Source of the DNA: Ehrlichia ruminantium str. Welgevonden
GTDB lineage: Bacteria; Pseudomonadota; Alphaproteobacteria; Rickettsiales; Anaplasmataceae
Reading direction: 5' to 3'
NCBI RefSeq assembly: GCF_000026005.1
Contig: NC_005295.2
Span: 744,001 to 808,000, forward strand
Length of the DNA: 64,000 nucleotides
Part shown: one piece after another, positions 9,876 to 19,539 of the stretch
How positions within the stretch are numbered: the first letter of the stretch is position 1
Layout of the letters: each line of letters begins with the position of its first letter
Notes under the pieces: model-generated
Databases searched by the model: none
What the model was told of the DNA's origin: nothing
What the model saw: only the letters and a program-made list of their open reading frames with translations
Translations under genes and position numbers: made by a program

Positions 9876-12860
9876 ATGCCACTTACTTTCGATCTATATG
9901 CACATGAAAAAAGATTAAATCTTCTTCTATGCAATGCTATAAATTCCGCTGCTAATCTAGTTAATGAAATAGATATATCTTGTGTAGGATATACTGATGA
10001 AACCGGTAAATTAGTGGCTTTTATTGACCCTAACATTCCACTAAACTTATTCCCTATTCCTCAAAATCTATCCTTATTTCGTATAAGTGGTACTATACCA
10101 ATTACCATTATAACAAATTCTAATTCTCAAGAATTATCTAAAGAGTTTGTTTTCACAGAAGGTGAAATAAATAGTGGCCTTGTTAAGTGTGAAATGTATT
10201 GTTTAGTAGGTAATGAAAATCTTGATGATTTTACTGAAATATGTAGTAATCCTAAAATAGGATATGAAAATTTAATAAAAATTTCCAATAATATTTACAC
10301 ACAATTATTTACAGAAGATATATTAAAATTTCCTATTAACATAGAACATGCTCTATCAAATATAGCAAATTTAAATGCAGAATATATATATGCATCTGAT
10401 CTAGTAAGGAAAGAAAAACTTAAGCAGCTTAAAGAAAGAAATGATGATTTATGTAATGCAATATGCCATGCATGTAATGAGGAGAATGTAACTTCTGTAA
10501 AATGCATAGGACATACTCCTGACAGTAATCAACTCACAGTTCATATTAAATGTCCAGAAAGCCTTTTACCTATACCTCAAAGTAACTCTCTATTTCTTGT
10601 CGAGATGAGTATATTACCTAATGTTATAGGGGGCAATCAAATATTATCCTCTACTTTTGAATTAACAGAAAGTGAATGTAAAAAAGGTGCTCTCAATTGT
10701 ACAATGTACTGTTTAGTTAGTAAGGAGAAACTTAAAAATTTTACTGATGAATGTAATAATGCAAAAAATAATAAACCAAAGCTTAAAGATATTATTCAAC
10801 ATTGTTCTGTAAGATGTATAAAACTCAATACAGAAGGAATATTATCATTACAAATTAGCGAAGAACAGCTAATAAATAATGTAGGAATATGTGATGCAAC
10901 ATTTAGATATTTTAGTGATCTACGTCAGGAAAAACTTCAGAAAATACAGCAAATAAATAATGAACTATGTAGTGCAATATGCAGTCTACCTGAAGCAAAT
11001 AAAATAATTGATGTAAAATGTGTAGGACACACCACCACTAAGAATAAATTAGTAGTTCATACTGAATGTCCACTAGCTCTTCTTCCTACACCTCAAGGTG
11101 ATTCATTATTTTCTATACTGATGGCTATACCACACACTATTATAGCAAATAATGCCATATTATCTTCTACTTTTAAAGTAGTAAAAAATGATCTTGGTAT
11201 TGATAGTGATTATATTTTATGCACTGCATACTGTCTAGTAACTAAGCATAATCTTCAAGATTTTACTAATGAAGTGTCATCGGATGATGTAATAGATGAT
11301 ACTACACAACAAAAACGTCAAAAATTTAAAAATATCATTAAATTATGTTCTGTAAAATGTGTAACATTACATACACAAGAAATGTTATCATTAAACATTA
11401 GTGAAGAAGAACTAATCAACGATATAGGGTTATGTAATGCAACTTTCAAATATTTAAGTAATCTGCATCAAGAAAAGATTGATATACTTAGACAAGCAAA
11501 TAATAAATTATGTCGTGAAATATGTCTTAAACTTAATAAACATCAAACAAACTATATAAGATGTATAGGAAATACTGTTGATAATCAATTAATAGTTACC
11601 ACTCAGTGTCCACGAGATCTTCTTCCTTTTCCTAAAAATCAATCTTTATTCATTATAAGGATAAATATACCACCTAACATTATATTACACAGTAAAATAC
11701 TAAATAATACATTTAAATTAACAAAAAGTGAAAAAGAAGATTATTACATTAAATGTGATATGTATTGCCTAGTATATGAAGAAGATATTAAGAGTTTTAT
11801 TGATGTATGTGATGATTTAGATAAGCCATATATTGAAGAGTTAATTCAACATTGTTCTGTAAAATGTATAAAATTGTATACACAAGAAATGTTATCATTA
11901 AACATTAGTGAAGAAGAACTAATCAACGATATAGGGTTATGTAATGCAGAGTTTAAATATGTTGAAAGTAGACAGATAATTGAATCAGTACTAGACACAT
12001 TTGAGTATATCGAAATACAAGCAAATAAACTCCTATGCAGAATTTTGCCTACACTTTGTGCTTTATATAAAAAAGATTTTCTCATCAAAAAGATACGTTG
12101 TATAGGTAATACTATAGATCCTGAACAAGGATTAACAATTTATCCTCCTAGTATATTCTCAAAGGAACACTTACCAACTGCCAAAGGTACATCTTTATTT
12201 TTAATACGAAGTAGGATGTTAACTGAAGTTATATTAAGTACTCCTGAACTAGTGAATGTACATAATCTAAGTGATGAAGAAATGTCGAGTAAGTATTTAT
12301 TATGTGATATATATTGCCTAGTAGATAATCAAAACATTAATCTATTTAAGAATCTTTGTACAAAGACAAGACAGTTTTCTGATGTTGTAATTACATGTGA
12401 TGTAAGATATATTAGGATATATACAAAAGATGCTAGAAAATTCCCATTTAATGAGGCAAGTGTATTAAAACAATTAGGAAATATAAAAGGAAAATATCTC
12501 AATGAACAAGACTTTAAAGCATTAGTTAGTTCTGGACTTTATACTAAATCAGCAAGTGAATCTTCATCAGCAGTATCAACTGAAGAAGAATCAATTATAC
12601 AACAAGAACTCCATGTAAAACAGAGTTTAAAATCAAGATTATCACAAATAAGAAAACAACTAACACCTGATTCTTCATCATCTAATACAGTATCAAGTGA
12701 AGATGATATAGATACACCAGCAGAAATTAAAAGAAAAAGAGAAGCAAGACGTTTAAAATTAGCAAAATTACAACAAGAAGAATCACAAACAACAGGAATA
12801 GGTATGTTGTCTGATCAAGAAGTTTCACATCATAAATCTCAAAGTAAAGATTTAGATTAG
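9876..12860 (+). CDS. Five-domain repeat protein with charged C-terminal tail (994 aa)
   Basis: Unknown function. Five tandem domains of about 170 residues are visible, starting near residues 1, 180, 355, 545 and 710. Consensus signals in order are [IV]-x-C-[IV]-G-[NHY]-T near domain residue 30, [LF]-P-x-[PA]-[QK]-x-x-S-L-F, I-P-x-x-I-I, C-x-x-Y-C-L-V, then C-[SD]-V-[KR]-[CY]-[IV]-[KTR]-[LI] and E-E-E-L-I-N-D-I-G in the middle domains. A hydrophilic tail (about residues 890-994) is rich in Ser and Glu, then Lys and Arg (K-R-K-R-E-A-R-R). There is no signal peptide, membrane helix or known enzyme motif. Domains 3 and 4 share a 71-bp identical block. A long non-enzymatic repeat protein with a polar tail could be a type IV-secreted effector; that is inference. 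Confidence 0.85.
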   Translation: MPLTFDLYAHEKRLNLLLCNAINSAANLVNEIDISCVGYTDETGKLVAFIDPNIPLNLFPIPQNLSLFRISGTIPITIITNSNSQELSKEFVFTEGEINSGLVKCEMYCLVGNENLDDFTEICSNPKIGYENLIKISNNIYTQLFTEDILKFPINIEHALSNIANLNAEYIYASDLVRKEKLKQLKERNDDLCNAICHACNEENVTSVKCIGHTPDSNQLTVHIKCPESLLPIPQSNSLFLVEMSILPNVIGGNQILSSTFELTESECKKGALNCTMYCLVSKEKLKNFTDECNNAKNNKPKLKDIIQHCSVRCIKLNTEGILSLQISEEQLINNVGICDATFRYFSDLRQEKLQKIQQINNELCSAICSLPEANKIIDVKCVGHTTTKNKLVVHTECPLALLPTPQGDSLFSILMAIPHTIIANNAILSSTFKVVKNDLGIDSDYILCTAYCLVTKHNLQDFTNEVSSDDVIDDTTQQKRQKFKNIIKLCSVKCVTLHTQEMLSLNISEEELINDIGLCNATFKYLSNLHQEKIDILRQANNKLCREICLKLNKHQTNYIRCIGNTVDNQLIVTTQCPRDLLPFPKNQSLFIIRINIPPNIILHSKILNNTFKLTKSEKEDYYIKCDMYCLVYEEDIKSFIDVCDDLDKPYIEELIQHCSVKCIKLYTQEMLSLNISEEELINDIGLCNAEFKYVESRQIIESVLDTFEYIEIQANKLLCRILPTLCALYKKDFLIKKIRCIGNTIDPEQGLTIYPPSIFSKEHLPTAKGTSLFLIRSRMLTEVILSTPELVNVHNLSDEEMSSKYLLCDIYCLVDNQNINLFKNLCTKTRQFSDVVITCDVRYIRIYTKDARKFPFNEASVLKQLGNIKGKYLNEQDFKALVSSGLYTKSASESSSAVSTEEESIIQQELHVKQSLKSRLSQIRKQLTPDSSSSNTVSSEDDIDTPAEIKRKREARRLKLAKLQQEESQTTGIGMLSDQEVSHHKSQSKDLD
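11371..11441 (+). repeat. 71-bp block identical to 11878-11948 (copy 1)
   Basis: This block begins ATACACAAGAAATG and ends TTATGTAATGCA. It is base-for-base the same as 11878-11948, in the same reading frame, and encodes the end of domain 3. The surrounding domains are much less alike. Confidence 0.93.
11878..11948 (+). repeat. 71-bp block identical to 11371-11441 (copy 2)
   Basis: Second in-frame copy, at the end of domain 4, 507 bases (169 codons) from the first. The exact identity suggests recent unequal exchange or gene conversion within the gene. Confidence 0.93.
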
Positions 12861-13199
12861 TAAAAGGAAAATTTATCCTTTATTATTAAAATAATATGTA
12901 TTCTTCATTTTGCTAGTATATGTTTTTATAAAGTATGGAAACATAATATCTAGCATTATGTAGAAGTATTACTCTAAATATATAATGATATATAATATGA
13001 TCTTTTTAACATAGTTAATTCAAAAATAAGCTTATAACAAGTTAAATAACAATTAATATAAGTATTATCTATATTTTAACTATATACTTCTAATATTTAT
13101 ATATAAATATTTTTATGGTAATGAACTATATTTAATAGTATTACTGTTTATTATTAGTTATGACATTTTTATATATTATGAACTCAAGTAGAAATTTTT
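12861..13199. other. Spacer after the five-domain gene; copied in inverted form at 26620-26915
   Basis: Just after the stop, AAAGGA and TCCTTT can pair across a short A/T loop, possibly a weak terminator. Bases up to about 13080 recur, inverted and about 75-80% alike by eye, at 26620-26915. The last 100 bases should hold the promoter of the virB8-like gene. Confidence 0.55.
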
Positions 13200-13898
13200 A
13201 TGTCTTGTAGCAATGATAAAGATATTGATAGTGAATATATTGGAAGTAGTAAATATTTTCAAGATGCATTAGACTGGTATTGTAACAAATATTTGTTCTG
13301 TATTACTGAACGTGCTTGGTTGTCAATTGTAACACTTTTCTTGCTATATTTAATCTTAGTATTAATGTTTGACATATACTCATATTTTCCACTAAAAACA
13401 GATTTTTCATTTGTTAAATATACAGATCGTTATACTGATGAGTTTTCTGTTATAAGAAAGTTAAGTACTAATAATGAAGATAGTGAAGAAACACTCCTAT
13501 CACGGTACCTTGTTGCACAATATGTAAAAAGATATGAATCATACTCATACGATGATTTAGAAAGTCAGTTCAACTTTATAGAAAACAATTCTTCAAGGAA
13601 AATATATTTAAGCTTTAAAGAAATGAAAGATCCTAGTAATCCTAGTAATTCTAAGTATAACTCAAAAGCTTTATCAATCAGTACTGTAATTGATAAAGTT
13701 GATTTAATATCACAAAATTTTACTTCACTTAATAAAGCTATTGTAACTTTTAAAACAAAAATTGCTGTTAATGGAGTTAAGTCACATACTGAATCTCACA
13801 AAGTATTATTAAGTTTTTCTTTATCTAGTATTAAAATGGCTAGTTCAGGAATTATGCCTCTAGAATTTGTAGTACATGATTATAAAAAATTAGATTGA
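13200..13898 (+). CDS. VirB8-like type IV secretion protein (solitary paralogue)
   Basis: VirB8 is a bitopic inner-membrane protein that assembles the type IV secretion channel. This 232-residue protein has the family layout: a short cytoplasmic N-terminus, one membrane helix at about residues 38-62 ending in Y-F-P-L-K, and a periplasmic domain with L-S-R-Y-L-V-A-Q-Y-V-K-R-Y-E-S-Y near residue 105, matching the conserved 'YL-x-x-YV-x-x-R/Y-E' segment of VirB8. The end of the protein holds repeated V-x-F/L-S strands. No other virB gene is adjacent. From general knowledge, Ehrlichia carries more than one virB8 gene outside the main virB operons, so this is probably the virB8-2 type. Confidence 0.8.
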   Translation: MSCSNDKDIDSEYIGSSKYFQDALDWYCNKYLFCITERAWLSIVTLFLLYLILVLMFDIYSYFPLKTDFSFVKYTDRYTDEFSVIRKLSTNNEDSEETLLSRYLVAQYVKRYESYSYDDLESQFNFIENNSSRKIYLSFKEMKDPSNPSNSKYNSKALSISTVIDKVDLISQNFTSLNKAIVTFKTKIAVNGVKSHTESHKVLLSFSLSSIKMASSGIMPLEFVVHDYKKLD

Positions 13899-15600
13899 TT
13901 TGTTTTCACTAAAATTGATGATTAAGTCAATAACAATGGGTTATATAATCACATATCTATACAGCAATAAAGTCTGCCAATAATTATTACGCATGTACTA
14001 ACTATACATATTTCGTGAAATAAATTAATTTTTATATCATCTAAAGTAAATACTATCTTAGTAAGTACATGTTATGTTATGTCATGTACCTGTGATCTAT
14101 AGTATTGAAAAAAATAATCTTTTTGTTGCATTTCAAGATTGGTAAAAGTAATCTATGTGCTATATCTAACTATTAGTATATACCTATTCTGTATATAAAT
14201 ATTATACTCTGAATTTCCTATTCAATAATCTTACTATAGTAGACATTTTAGAACAATTTAGCATTTTATTTATAATATTGGAAACTTTATGTTATAGGAA
14301 ATACAAATTATGATATTTATAAACGATTTTGTCTGTCTAGTTATTGTAAAAAATTATATATGATAACTTACAGATGTTTATAGTATTTTTTTCTATATAT
14401 TTGCTGTTTATGATGATGTTAAATAGTGTTTTGTATATTACTTGAGTAATGAGCAATAAACTATTAATATACTAGTATTATCAATAATGATTTTCGTTTA
14501 GTAATATAATAAAATATATTACCTAATGTTTAAATAATTATCTTAGATATATTATTAATACATATATTCTTTTCAATATTTGTGATCTATAGCATTACTT
14601 CTCATATTGTTTGTAAGATTAAATGGTTATTTTAAAACTTGTATACTATGTTCAATTTTATTTAGGCTAATTATATATAGTTTTTACCATATAATTACAA
14701 TATATATTAGTGCTTCTAAGGATCGCTAGTATAAGAAATTTACAAAGCAAGTTATATTGAAAATAATTGTTTATTATATAAATCAATATTAATTGTAATA
14801 TATATATTTACTTAAATTATGTGATTTAAACAGTATGTTATCTTTTAGTTGTGTTTTTTTATATATTAAATAACTAAGATATTAATTGATGAATTAATAT
14901 GTTTTTTGAAAGTATGATGTACTAAAATTATGATAGTACAAAATTTCTACACATTTTTAATTTTGTATATGAAATACGATGAATACTATATTAAAGAGAT
15001 AAAAAATACTGTACAATAACTAAAATAAAAACCACCTTTAGCACCTAAATTTTTACATTTAAACGATAATTACTAAACTTTTTATTACTCCTTATACCTA
15101 CTATAGTATATACATTACAAATCTATCATTGTACCAAAATCCTAGAATTCATCACCAAAATTATTACTTTTAAAAAATACCTATTAATTGCATTTATTAG
15201 TAGAATAGCTACACACAAAAAATAGCTGTATTAAACATCATGATCAATAAGCATACTTTTATACTTACTATGTAAATCAACTACTAATTGTTTTAATATT
15301 AATTAAACTTGCTATGATTATATAAAAAATGATCTTATTTAGTAGTTTAAATAATACATTATATTAGTAAAAGAGCATACCTATATAAATATCCTTTTAA
15401 CAAAATTTATTATATTAACTATCTGTGCCGTTACTAAGAATCGACTTAGTTCTTGTCAATACCAATGACATATTTTATTATACTAAAACTTAATATAATG
15501 ATAAATTACTTTTGTATAATTCGCGTACTATCCGAACCTTATTCTTGACATAAAATATTAGTACTTACATAATTTAAGTTATATTATTTCATAATTAACA
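13899..15600. other. 1.7-kb gene-free region
   Basis: Stops occur in all frames. One identifiable part is a truncated tRNA-Thr and flank copy at 15353-15474. Bases 15185-15240 faintly resemble bases 45-120 of the window (both have TTAGTAGAATAG), so the copied unit may have been larger. A GTGATCTATAG motif recurs at about 14090 and 14581. I saw no gene otherwise. The last 100 bases should hold the nuoD promoter. Confidence 0.55.
15353..15474 (-). pseudogene. Truncated copy of tRNA-Thr and its flank
   Basis: This matches 1636-1758 almost base for base, including AATATCCTTTTAACAAAAT and the tRNA 3' half with the anticodon region. The T loop has lost one base (AATCGACTT instead of AATCGAACTT) and similarity stops within the D-arm side, so the 5' acceptor half is missing. 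It cannot be a functional tRNA. Confidence 0.88.
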
Positions 15601-16782
15601 ATGTCTGATCACGTCAAAATTACACCAATGACTTTAAATTTCGGACCTCAGCATCCTGCAGCTCATGGTGTAATGCGTTTAGTTTTAGAAATGGGTGGCG
15701 AAGTTATAGAAAGAATAGATCCACATATTGGATTATTACATAGAGGAACCGAAAAGTTAATTGAATATAAAACATATCTGCAAGCTTTACCATATTTTGA
15801 TCGTCTTGATTATGTATCTCCAATGGCTCAAGAACATGCATACTCATTATGTGTAGAAAAGTTGCTAAAATGTGAAGTTCCAATTAGGGCAAAATATTTA
15901 CGTGTTATCTTTTGTGAATTGACTAGGATATTAAATCATTTATTAAATATATCAAGTCAAGCGTTAGATATTGGAGCTATGACTCCTTTATTGTGGATGT
16001 TTGAAGAACGTGAAAAGATTCTGAATTTTTATGAAAGAGCATCAGGAGCAAGATTCCATTCAGCATATATTCGTCCAGGGGGTGTAGCAGCTGATATTCC
16101 TGAAGATTTGATACATGATATATTTCAGTTTGTGAATACATTTCCTAAATTTATGGATGATGTAGATAGCTTGTTAACTGAAAATAGGATTTGGAAGCAA
16201 CGTAATGTTGATATTGGTGTAGTATCTAAGAAACAAGCTCTGAATTGGGGTTTTTCAGGACCAATGTTAAGAGCCTGCGGAATTCCTTGGGACTTACGTA
16301 AAAGTCAACCTTATGAAATATATGATGAACTTGAGTTCAAAATTCCTATTGGAGAAAAAGGAGACTGCTATGATCGATATCTGGTTAGGATGGCAGAAAT
16401 TAGAGAATCTATTAGATTAGTTGAACAATGTTTAAATCGTATACCAGATGGTCCTGTAAAAACAGATGATAGGAAAATTGCTCCACCAAAGAGATCAGAA
16501 ATGAAAAAATCTATGGAAGCATTAATACATCATTTCAAATTATATTCAGAAGGTTATAGTGTACCTGCTGGAGAAACCTATATGGCAGTTGAAGCTCCAA
16601 AAGGTGAATTTGGTGTGTATATAGTATCCGATGGAACAAATAAACCGTATAGGTGTAGAATTAGAGCTCCTGGTTTTGCTCATTTACAAGCAATAGATAT
16701 GATGGCAAAAGGTCATATGTTAGCTGATTTAACTGCTATAATTGGATCATTGGATATAGTATTTGGAGAAATAGATAGGTAA
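15601..16782 (+). CDS. nuoD: NADH-quinone oxidoreductase subunit D
   Basis: The 49-kDa subunit of complex I, part of the peripheral arm that lines the quinone pocket. The N-terminal [10 protein letters not shown] motif is at residues 15-24, followed by [11 protein letters not shown] and the C-terminal D-P-x-x-G-E-x-D-R-like ending ([11 protein letters not shown]). The length of 393 residues is normal. The stop is 3 bases before nuoE, so the two are co-transcribed. A decayed inverted copy of the nuoD-nuoE junction lies at 17780-17960. Confidence 0.97.
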   Translation: MSDHVKITPMTLNFGPQHPAAHGVMRLVLEMGGEVIERIDPHIGLLHRGTEKLIEYKTYLQALPYFDRLDYVSPMAQEHAYSLCVEKLLKCEVPIRAKYLRVIFCELTRILNHLLNISSQALDIGAMTPLLWMFEEREKILNFYERASGARFHSAYIRPGGVAADIPEDLIHDIFQFVNTFPKFMDDVDSLLTENRIWKQRNVDIGVVSKKQALNWGFSGPMLRACGIPWDLRKSQPYEIYDELEFKIPIGEKGDCYDRYLVRMAEIRESIRLVEQCLNRIPDGPVKTDDRKIAPPKRSEMKKSMEALIHHFKLYSEGYSVPAGETYMAVEAPKGEFGVYIVSDGTNKPYRCRIRAPGFAHLQAIDMMAKGHMLADLTAIIGSLDIVFGEIDR

Positions 16783-16785
16783 GAA

Positions 16786-17337
16786 ATGGTGTCTAATATA
16801 CAAAAGAATTGCAATACACGTTATGATATTGGAGAATTTAAATTCAATAAAGAAAGTCTAAAACAAGCAAATGACGCTCTTAATAGATATCCTAGTGATA
16901 GAAAATCTAGTGCAGTAATGCCATTGCTGCATATTGCCCAAAAACAGTGTGGGGGGCTTATTCCAATAGCTGCTATGAACTACATAGCAGATTTTTTAGA
17001 TATGAAACCAATACATGTATATGAAGTTGCTAAGTTTTATTCAATGTATAATTTATCTGTAACTGGTAAATATTTAGTTCAGGTATGTAGAACAACTCCG
17101 TGTTGGTTATGTGGTAGCGAGAATGTATTAAAAGCGTGTAAGGAATTTTTAAATATAGATGTCGGAAATACTACAGATGATAATTTGTTTACGTTAAAAG
17201 AAGTAGAATGCTTAGGTGCGTGTGTTAATGCACCAGTTGTACAGATAAATGATGATTATTATGAAAAATTAAATGCTGATAAAATAAAAAATATATTAAT
17301 AGAATATAAGAAAAAGGAAAATACCATTATAGATTAA
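16786..17337 (+). CDS. nuoE: NADH-quinone oxidoreductase subunit E
   Basis: The 24-kDa subunit of complex I, which binds the N1a [2Fe-2S] cluster beside NuoF. The four cluster cysteines are visible: C-R-T-T-P-C near residue 102 (C-x4-C) and C-L-G-A-C near residue 143 (C-x3-C). The 183-residue length fits the family. It is coupled to nuoD with a 3-base gap. No nuoF or nuoG follows here, so the complex I genes are split between loci. Confidence 0.97.
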   Translation: MVSNIQKNCNTRYDIGEFKFNKESLKQANDALNRYPSDRKSSAVMPLLHIAQKQCGGLIPIAAMNYIADFLDMKPIHVYEVAKFYSMYNLSVTGKYLVQVCRTTPCWLCGSENVLKACKEFLNIDVGNTTDDNLFTLKEVECLGACVNAPVVQINDDYYEKLNADKIKNILIEYKKKENTIID

Positions 17338-17545
17338 ACTTTATTTTGAAATCAAATCTATTTGATCTTAGTATAATTCAGTAGCAAACATAAGCTTTTA
17401 ATATAGAAAAATTATGTGGAATTTAATGCAAGTTATTTCTATTAATAACTAATATCATAAAATCACAAACACTCAACGCATCAATACATACATCCTCAAC
17501 TATAAAGTATATAATTAGCATATATTAATGCTTATGAACTCCCTA

Positions 17546-17755
17546 CTATTGTACCAATACATAAATACTAAATAACTACAACAATAATACATGAAACATC
17601 TTTCTATCAATAACATGAGCGTAACCGTAATATTTCCTTCTACTTTTACACAAATTTGTAACTTATGGATCATATCTGCATTTGCAGTACCATTATCAAT
17701 AAGATTTTCTTCATGACTTACTGATAATTCAGATATTAAAATACTATCCTTACGA
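17546..17755 (-). pseudogene. argB 3' fragment
   Basis: About 210 bp, about 80% alike by eye to the last part of intact argB (27447-27656), in the same orientation on the minus strand. Shared blocks include CAACAATAATACATGA and TACCATTATCAATAAGAT. Small indels destroy the frame. Confidence 0.88.
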
Positions 17756-17779
17756 TATTATATATATCAGTTTTTCATG

Positions 17780-17960
17780 TTATTACCTGTATTGCAGTTC
17801 TTTTGTATACTAGATACCATTTCTTACCTATTTATTTCCAAAATACTTATATCCAATAACTCAATTATAGCAGTCAAATCAGCTAACATGTGACCTTTTG
17901 CATCATATCTATTACTTGTAAATTAGCAAAACCATGAACTATAGTGTTTTGTATATATAC
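17780..17960 (-). pseudogene. Inverted copy of the nuoD 3' end and nuoE start
   Basis: The reverse complement reads through the nuoD end, the short intergenic GGTAAGAA, and the nuoE start (ATGGTATCTAGTATACAAAA against ATGGTGTCTAATATACAAAA). It corresponds to about 16640-16825. One to several base indels break both frames. It abuts the argB fragment within about 25 bp. Confidence 0.9.
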
Positions 17961-18170
17961 GGAAGAAAGCTAAAATAAGTTAATCAGATTGTATAAAAGT
18001 ATACATTTCTTTAAAAAACTTATGCTGATTTATTTGTTCTAAGAAATACTATTATATATACTCGCTTCTTGGAATTTAGTCATATAAGCTTTTCCAGCAA
18101 GTACGCTAAATGTTCTAAATGTAAGTTAAATTTTTTAGTAGATAACATAATAGAATTTAGCAAAAAGGAC

Positions 18171-18373
18171 ATGACTTTACAAAGATTTAAAGGTTTGGGT
18201 GAGATGAATACAGATCAATTATGGGATACTACATTGAACCCTGATACTAGGACTTTTCTAAAAATTAAAATATCTGATTGTGAAGCTGCCGATTAGATAC
18301 TTTCATATTAATGGATGATTTTGTTGAACTAAAACGTGATTTTATCAATAATAATACTTTAAATGTGTATTAA
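18171..18373 (+). pseudogene. gyrB: DNA gyrase subunit B 3'-terminal fragment, frameshifted
   Basis: The first part reads L-Q-R-F-K-G-L-G-E-M-N-T-D-Q-L-W-D-T-T and ends at a stop after E-A-A-D. A second frame then resumes as M-D-D-F-V-E-L-K-R-D-F-I-N-N-N-T-L-N-V-Y. Both are the known C-terminal end of GyrB (TOPRIM distal region). The rest of gyrB is absent, so this is a remnant; the functional gene must lie elsewhere. Confidence 0.9.
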
Positions 18374-18945
18374 TTATGTTGAGGTTAAATACTAATTTAG
18401 TATGTATTAGTGTAATTACTAGAAAGTAATTCAGTATTTTATAAATTTTTGTATAGTTCTAAGAGTTCTTTTTACATTGAATATTGTTTTGAATATATTG
18501 AAAAAAATTCACATCTGTCTTATGAATTTTGATCTTATATAAATTTAAGTATAAGAACACTAATACTACATAGTATAGTAGAATATTATGGCCTTCTTGG
18601 ATAATTATGCTATATATATAATAAGCTGTTAGCTTATTACCATGTTTTCCAGTAATTATATATGTCTATAATTTAGATTAGTAAAATTAATCATAAATAA
18701 ATTAAATATGTTAGCTATATAATTAATGATTCATAGAAAAATATTTTTACAGTTGTGTATTAATATGAGTGATCTTACTCATTACATATGTATGTTTTGT
18801 ATAATTTAATACACTAAAAATATGTAACTTTTTATGTTATATCATATTAATATGTTGTGACTATTAGATTTTTATGATATTAAAAAAAATTAATTACTTA
18901 GACAAGTATATTAATTAATATTTATTAAATTACTAATTAGGTACA

Positions 18946-19539
18946 TTGTATATGAAGTATCATAATACAAATCATAAGCTATTAAAATATCATTTTATGT
19001 TGATTATTGGTATTAGTGCAGCTATTACATTTCAGATGTTTTATTCTCCAAATACCATATCTTCTTGCTTTTTTTTATTAGTATCTGTAATACTTCTTAC
19101 ATTGTGTTTCCGTAGTATGTTAAAAAGGTCAGATCCAAAGCCATTAATTCCAAGTGAAATACTGGAACCTATAAAACAAAAAGATGAATGCATAAAATTT
19201 TCTGATATAACCAGAAAGTTAAAAAAACATAGTTCTACTTTAATAGCTGGGTTGTTTATAGTAACCATATGTATACAAGTTGCTATTTTTTGTCCTGCTC
19301 ATGTTAAGGTTTTCCATAATATTGCTTCCCATTGTTTAAGTTTGGCATCTTTAATGATTATTATATTATGTGCTTATGATATGTTAAAACTATTTAAGCC
19401 AGACAATTCCTTAATTTTTAAAATACCAATATATGCAGAAGATAAAAAGTTGCTCGATAATTTAGTAAGCAGTATTTTAAAGATACATGATGTAGACCGT
19501 GTTGAAATTAAAAATTATGACGAACTAGAATTAGATTAA
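18946..19539 (+). CDS. Small membrane protein with two duplicated helical hairpins
   Basis: Unknown 197-residue protein. Four hydrophobic helices fall in two similar pairs: residues 14-32 and 38-58, then 84-104 and 116-140. Each pair is preceded by a K/H-rich stretch and followed by a M-L-K-R/L-x-x-x-P or equivalent, so an internal duplication is likely. The last 50 residues are hydrophilic and probably cytoplasmic. There is no recognisable transporter motif. Decayed copies of its 5' end and leader lie downstream at 19981-20090 (inverted) and at 38520-38640, which shows that this locus has been copied. Confidence 0.65.
   Translation: MYMKYHNTNHKLLKYHFMLIIGISAAITFQMFYSPNTISSCFFLLVSVILLTLCFRSMLKRSDPKPLIPSEILEPIKQKDECIKFSDITRKLKKHSSTLIAGLFIVTICIQVAIFCPAHVKVFHNIASHCLSLASLMIIILCAYDMLKLFKPDNSLIFKIPIYAEDKKLLDNLVSSILKIHDVDRVEIKNYDELELD

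Larger units (their letters stand above)
17338..18945. other. Gene-free region built partly from fragments of other genes
   Basis: Contains, in order, an argB fragment (17546-17755), an inverted nuoD/nuoE junction (17780-17960) and a gyrB 3' fragment (18171-18373). A perfect 8-bp hairpin AATAAGCT-GTT-AGCTTATT is at 18620-18638. Bases 17960-18170 and 18380-18900 are unassigned. Confidence 0.65.

Noticed and set aside
14088-14600. GTGATCTATAG motif occurring twice about 490 bp apart
   Set aside because: Only 11-12 bases are shared and the flanks differ; too short to call a repeat.
18069-18296. 75-codon frame ending in GyrB-like residues
   Set aside because: Only the last 41 codons are GyrB-like; the first 34 are unrelated, and the true GyrB end continues in another frame. 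Treated as a remnant.
18620-18638. Perfect 8-bp hairpin AATAAGCT-GTT-AGCTTATT
   Set aside because: It lies about 250 bases from any gene end and has no T run; common by chance in such AT-rich sequence, so not called as a terminator.
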